Part shown: one piece after another, positions 60,555 through 64,000 of the stretch | Layout: each line of letters begins with the position of its first letter | Position numbering within the stretch: position 1 is the first letter of the stretch | DNA from: an uncultured Halobacteriovorax sp. | GTDB taxonomy: Bacteria; Bdellovibrionota; Bacteriovoracia; Bacteriovoracales; Bacteriovoracaceae | Direction of reading: 5' to 3' | Assembly (NCBI GenBank): GCA_913061265.1 | Contig: CAJXVS010000004.1 | Span: forward strand, 186,001-250,000 | DNA length: 64,000 nucleotides | Program-made: the position numbers and the translations under genes | Notes under the pieces: model-generated | The model's database searches: none | The model's input: the letters and a program-made list of their open reading frames with translations, nothing else | Told to the model about the DNA's origin: nothing

Positions 60555-61532
60555 ATGGAAAAGGTTTTATTAACAGGTGCTGCTGGATTTATAGGTGCCT
60601 ACACTGCAAGAGAATTAGTTAAGCAAGGCTTCTATGTCATTGGAATTGATAATCTGAATGACTATTATGACCCTAAACTTAAGGAACATCGTCTTGAGCT
60701 TCTCTCAGCATTAGAGAACTTTGAGTTTGAAAAAATTGATATTGAAGATAGAGAAGGATTAAAGAAGGTCTTTGATAAGCATGATATCAAAGCAGTTATA
60801 AACCTTGCCGCTAGAGCAGGTGTTCGGTACTCAATGGAACACCCGCACCTATATATGAACACCAATGCTGTTGGTACTTTGAACCTTTTAGAAGAGATCA
60901 GAGAACGAGGTATTAAGAAACTAGTATTGGCCTCCACATCTTCTCTCTACGCTGGTCAGGAAATGCCTTTTCTTGAATCACTCGCTGTGAATACTCCTAT
61001 CTCTCCTTATGCAGCCTCAAAAAAAGCAGCCGAAGTTATGGCCTACAGTTATCATTACCTTTACGGGATTGATGTTAGTGTTGTGAGATATTTTACTGTT
61101 TATGGTCCCGCTGGACGCCCGGATATGTGTATTTACAGATTCATCAAGTGGATCAATGAAGGAACACCAATCACTCTTTTCGGAAATGGTTCTCAAGCAA
61201 GAGACTTCACCTTTGTCGAAGATATTGCAAAAGGAACTGTCTGTGCACTAAAAGAAGTAGGCTATGAAATCTTTAATTTAGGTGGCGGTAAGAACCCTAT
61301 TTCACTAAACGAGATCATCAAAAAGATAGAGGTTTCTCTAGATAAGAAATGCGAACGTGACTTAAAGCCTTTTCATAAGGCTGATATAAATGAGACTTGG
61401 GCAGACATTTCAAAGGCTAAAGATATTTTAGGATGGGAACCAACTGTTTCCATTGATGATGGTCTTAAGGAATCAATTGATTGGTACAAAACAAATATCG
61501 ATTTTTTAAATACAATCGAACTCCCAGAATAA
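60555..61532 (+). CDS. UDP-glucuronate 4-epimerase-like SDR
   Basis: The 325-residue extended SDR has GAAGFIGAY, the hallmark NDYYDPKLKEHRLELL, ARAGVRYSMEHP, SLYAG, YAASKKAAE and FTVYGPAGRPDM, all typical of UDP-glucuronate 4-epimerase (CapI/LspL). Paired with the UDP-sugar dehydrogenase just upstream it would make a uronic-acid donor such as UDP-GalA or an N-acetyl equivalent. It follows by 12 nt with a GAAGAG site. The epimerised position is inferred from family only. Confidence 0.9.
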   Translation: MEKVLLTGAAGFIGAYTARELVKQGFYVIGIDNLNDYYDPKLKEHRLELLSALENFEFEKIDIEDREGLKKVFDKHDIKAVINLAARAGVRYSMEHPHLYMNTNAVGTLNLLEEIRERGIKKLVLASTSSLYAGQEMPFLESLAVNTPISPYAASKKAAEVMAYSYHYLYGIDVSVVRYFTVYGPAGRPDMCIYRFIKWINEGTPITLFGNGSQARDFTFVEDIAKGTVCALKEVGYEIFNLGGGKNPISLNEIIKKIEVSLDKKCERDLKPFHKADINETWADISKAKDILGWEPTVSIDDGLKESIDWYKTNIDFLNTIELPE

Positions 61533-61533
61533 T

Positions 61534-62334
61534 ATGAGCTCTCTTAATAGTTTTATTAAAAAAATTATAGGTATCAATTCGGATTCACAATCTGCAGATA
61601 TAGACTCCGTCGCTACAACTATCCGGCATAGAGACTTAATACAATCGAAGCCTTTTTTAAAAAAGATATATCTTGATCATTACAGTCATATTGTGAATGA
61701 AATCAATACTTGTCCTGATGGAATTAAGCTTGAGATCGGTAGCGGGGGAAGCTTTCTCAAAGAGAAAGTCGGTGACCTCATTACATCTGATATTTTAGAA
61801 CTTCCTTATCTCGATAAAGTTTTTTCTGCCTTAGAAATACCATACCCTGATGAATCACTATCATGTATCTGTATGACAGATGTCTTCCATCATCTTCCGG
61901 ATACGGAGCTTTTTCTTAAAGAAGCTAACCGCTGCCTAAAACCTGGCGGGAAGATCATAATGATTGAACCCGCTAATACATTATGGGGAAGGTTCTTTTT
62001 CAAATACTTCCATCACGAACCTTTTATTCCGGACTCAAAAAGTTGGAAGCTCCCCCCTGGCGGACCAATGTCCATGGCGAATGGGGCTCTTCCCTCAATT
62101 GTTTTTGTAAGAGATAAAAAAATATTCGAAGAGAAGTTTCCTCATTTAAAAATCGATAGTCCTCAGTATATTCATCCTTTTAGGTATTTACTCAGTGGCG
62201 GCGTGTCAATGATGGCGCTAGTACCATCGTGGTCATATCCATTTGTCTCCTTCGTTGAAGATGTACTATTGAGGCCAATTAGCCCTCTAATAGGGATGTT
62301 TATGCGCATTACAGTAGAAAAACAAAAGAACTAA
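61534..62334 (+). CDS. SAM-dependent methyltransferase (class I)
   Basis: The 266-residue protein has the SAM motif LEIGSGGSF (66-74), ALEIPYPDES and TDVFHHLPDTE, typical of small-molecule methyltransferases. A hydrophobic C-terminal segment (PSWSYPFVSFVED) may associate it with the membrane or a lipid-linked acceptor. It starts 1 nt after the epimerase stop. In the locus it could methylate a repeat-unit sugar. The target is not identifiable. Confidence 0.84.
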   Translation: MSSLNSFIKKIIGINSDSQSADIDSVATTIRHRDLIQSKPFLKKIYLDHYSHIVNEINTCPDGIKLEIGSGGSFLKEKVGDLITSDILELPYLDKVFSALEIPYPDESLSCICMTDVFHHLPDTELFLKEANRCLKPGGKIIMIEPANTLWGRFFFKYFHHEPFIPDSKSWKLPPGGPMSMANGALPSIVFVRDKKIFEEKFPHLKIDSPQYIHPFRYLLSGGVSMMALVPSWSYPFVSFVEDVLLRPISPLIGMFMRITVEKQKN

Positions 62335-62371
62335 GGGTAGTCTTCACCCTGACAAAATTTCAGGAACCGAT

Positions 62372-63736
62372 ATGACGCCTATGCAACAAACGACTCAGCA
62401 AACGAACTCTCCATCCATCTCAAAAGCTAGTTGGAGACTCTATATAAATAGATTGATAGCCAGAGAAATATCAGTCTTCTCTAGATATTACGATCAACTC
62501 ATTCAGGTAAACCAAAGAGATGAAGATACAGGTCACCTTTACGACTATATTGATATCCCAAATAAGAAACAGGTTAAGAATTCTATTGAACTCAGTGACC
62601 TAAGCGGAGAACTAGACAAGAGATCACTCTTGCTACTTAACGGAAATTTAAACTACGATTACGATATTCAAAAAACATTAGATAGCTTTCATGAAAAGTT
62701 ATCGCAAACATCTAGGCTGGTTGCCGTTTTATACAACCCATACCTTTCTTTTATTTTTAAATTTGCCCATAAGATTGGGCTTATAAAAGGTAAGGCTCCT
62801 GAAACATTCATGACTCACAAAGATTTAAATAACTTGGCCAAGCTTGCAAATTATGAAGTCGTAAGAGAGCGTAATGTTGCTCATATTCCTTTTTCAATCT
62901 TTGGGTTAGGGACCTTTCTAAATAAAGTGCTTGTAGCAATACCTGTTGTTCGTCATTTAAGCCTAGCTTCTATAATTGTTTTAAGACCTATTAAAGAAAA
63001 AATTCATAAGCCTTCGATCAGTATAGTAATCCCTGCAAGAAATGAATCAGGTAATATTGAAAATGCCCTTAAAAGGTTAGATAAGTTTGCTGAAGATATG
63101 GAAATAATTTTCATAGAAGGTAACTCCACTGACGACACATGGGATGAAATCCAAAGAGTAGCCGAAGCCTATAAAGACCAATGGAAGATTAAAATTGGTC
63201 AGCAAACGGGAAAAGGAAAGTCTAATGCTTGCGAGAAGGGATTTGAACTTGCATCGGGAGAGCTTCTCACTATTTTAGATGCTGACTTAACTATGCCACC
63301 TGAACAGTTAAATCGTTATTATAAGTCCTATATTAGAGGACAAGCTGAATTTATTAACGGAAGCCGTCTTCTCTACCCTATGGAGGGAGAGGCTATGAGG
63401 TTCTTAAATAAACTTGGAAATATCTTTTTTGCTAAATCACTTAGCTGGGTTTTAGATCACGATTATACTGATTCACTTTGTGGAACTAAACTATTTACCA
63501 GATGGGATTATGACCGCTTCCTAAGATGGAGAGATGACTTTGGAAAGCATGACCCTTTTGGCGATTTCGATCTTTTATTTCCAGCTGCAAGTTTATCAAT
63601 TGGTACAATAGACATCCCTATTCGTTATTTAGATAGAACTTATGGCGACACAAATATCAGCCGCTTCAGTCACGGACTAATGCTATTAAAAATGACTCTT
63701 GTTGGATTTTTAAAGATTAAGACTAGACTAATGTAA
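62372..63736 (+). CDS. Degenerate methyltransferase domain fused to a GT2 glycosyltransferase
   Basis: The product has 454 residues. Residues about 1-210 resemble the C-terminal half of a methyltransferase that occurs fused to GT2 enzymes (segments around LDSFHEKLSQTSRLVAVLYN and MTHKDLNNLAKLANYEVV). The glycine-rich SAM-binding motif expected before it is absent. Residues about 215-454 form a GT2 domain: IVIPARNESGN, GKGKSNACEKG, DAD (303-305) and GSRLLYP. The GT2 part looks active; the first half probably has no methyltransferase activity. AGGA lies upstream of the ATG. It is convergent with the sugar transferase gene. Confidence 0.82.
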   Translation: MTPMQQTTQQTNSPSISKASWRLYINRLIAREISVFSRYYDQLIQVNQRDEDTGHLYDYIDIPNKKQVKNSIELSDLSGELDKRSLLLLNGNLNYDYDIQKTLDSFHEKLSQTSRLVAVLYNPYLSFIFKFAHKIGLIKGKAPETFMTHKDLNNLAKLANYEVVRERNVAHIPFSIFGLGTFLNKVLVAIPVVRHLSLASIIVLRPIKEKIHKPSISIVIPARNESGNIENALKRLDKFAEDMEIIFIEGNSTDDTWDEIQRVAEAYKDQWKIKIGQQTGKGKSNACEKGFELASGELLTILDADLTMPPEQLNRYYKSYIRGQAEFINGSRLLYPMEGEAMRFLNKLGNIFFAKSLSWVLDHDYTDSLCGTKLFTRWDYDRFLRWRDDFGKHDPFGDFDLLFPAASLSIGTIDIPIRYLDRTYGDTNISRFSHGLMLLKMTLVGFLKIKTRLM

Positions 63737-63752
63737 TGGGTGTGAGTTCCAT

Positions 63753-64000
63753 TTAATGTGAAACTCCATCCTTTTTAATAACACGAAAAAATGTGTAAAA
63801 AAGAATCTTAAGATCTAAAAATAATGACTGGTTCTGTAAGTACTCTTCATCAAGCCTCACTTTATCTGGGATGGCGAGCTCATCACGTCCATTAACCTGC
63901 GCCCATCCTGTTAAGCCAGGAACCAAAGAATTAACTCCTTTTTGTTCTCTGAGATCAATCAAATCATTTTGATTAAATAAAGCAGGTCTTGGGCCAACAA
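63753..64000 (-). CDS. Undecaprenyl-phosphate sugar-phosphate transferase (5' end outside window)
   Basis: The frame is open on the minus strand to the right edge, showing the C-terminal part of a PglC/WcaJ-type priming transferase: VGPRPALFNQ, then LVPGLTGWAQVNGRDEL, LDEEYL and a terminal KKDGVSH. These enzymes attach the first sugar phosphate to undecaprenyl phosphate to begin a repeat unit. It is convergent with the fusion gene across 16 nt. About 82 residues are visible, with no frame break. Confidence 0.93.
   Translation of the reverse strand, partial: VGPRPALFNQNDLIDLREQKGVNSLVPGLTGWAQVNGRDELAIPDKVRLDEEYLQNQSLFLDLKILFYTFFRVIKKDGVSH

Noticed and set aside
63744-63766. GAGTTCCA/TGAAACTC hairpin between the convergent fusion and sugar transferase genes
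   Set aside because: One mismatch and no T-run in either direction; a terminator cannot be claimed.
32452-64000. Possible genomic island or mobile element around the sugar locus
   Set aside because: No integrase, transposase, tRNA boundary or direct-repeat ends are visible; variable gene content alone is not enough.

Overview
The window is 64 kb of AT-rich, gene-dense chromosome from a Gram-negative (diderm) bacterium. Diderm evidence includes secreted and outer-membrane-like proteins, lipoproteins with Lgt, and a large O-antigen/capsule locus. The mixture of ordinary housekeeping genes with lineage-specific secreted proteins, PilZ proteins, a stand-alone E2-type acyltransferase and an unusually rich envelope-glycan repertoire most resembles Bacteriovorax/Halobacteriovorax-type Bdellovibrionota. 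That placement is an inference from gene content, not a demonstrated assignment. I see no IS element, prophage, CRISPR array or rRNA. The only tRNA is an initiator tRNA-fMet. No gene-free stretch exceeds 300 bases; the longest is the roughly 230 bp leader region before rplU.

Layout: (1) 1-4 kb: a lipoprotein cut by the window edge, a dicarboxylate/amino-acid:cation symporter, a secreted protein, lgt and its upstream partner. (2) 4.1-6.9 kb: rplU-rpmA, a strong terminator and structured spacer, then obgE-rsfS-rlmH. (3) 6.9-12 kb: three secreted proteins (one a YiiX-like permuted papain-fold hydrolase) and an lrp-acyltransferase pair. (4) 12-19.9 kb: trpS, tRNA-fMet, a small gene behind a consensus-like sigma-28 promoter, a lipoprotein, the M50 protease-scpA-scpB-rluB operon, and an alpha/beta-hydrolase fused to a PilZ domain. 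(5) 20-24.7 kb: an outer-membrane-like gene pair, two very small genes behind a second sigma-28-like promoter, a sugar aminotransferase and a secreted protein. (6) 24.8-32.5 kb: trmB-dnaG-rpoD and a SWIM-SNF2 helicase.

(7) 32.5-45 kb: a cluster of eight polytopic membrane proteins, mostly GT-C-like (GT22-like, GT87-like, ArnT-like, two DUF2079 paralogues, two copies of another GT-C-like family, and an unclassified one), with a polyprenyl-phosphate sugar synthase and a methyltransferase. (8) 45-50 kb: a CDP-3,6-dideoxyhexose pathway (rfbH, tyvelose epimerase, rfbF, rfbG, and a further epimerase/reductase). It runs, with every junction overlapping, into one DUF2079 protein and the unclassified membrane protein. 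(9) 50-64 kb: a divergent polysaccharide locus with a cmoA homologue, GT2 enzymes, rfbCDB, wzx flippase, a wzy-like polymerase, a UDP-sugar dehydrogenase and epimerase, methyltransferases, a degenerate methyltransferase-GT2 fusion, and the start of a priming sugar-phosphate transferase.

Together the last 30 kb looks like one envelope-glycan factory: nucleotide sugars (dTDP-rhamnose branch, CDP-tyvelose/paratose branch, UDP-uronic acid branch), polyprenyl-linked donors, GT-C transferases acting outside the inner membrane, and a Wzx/Wzy export system. The most unusual points are the translationally coupled operon tying uncharacterised GT-C-like proteins to dideoxyhexose synthesis, the paralogous GT-C sets, two sigma-28-like promoters in front of tiny unknown genes, the hydrolase-PilZ fusion, and a DnaG whose fourth zinc ligand is Asp.
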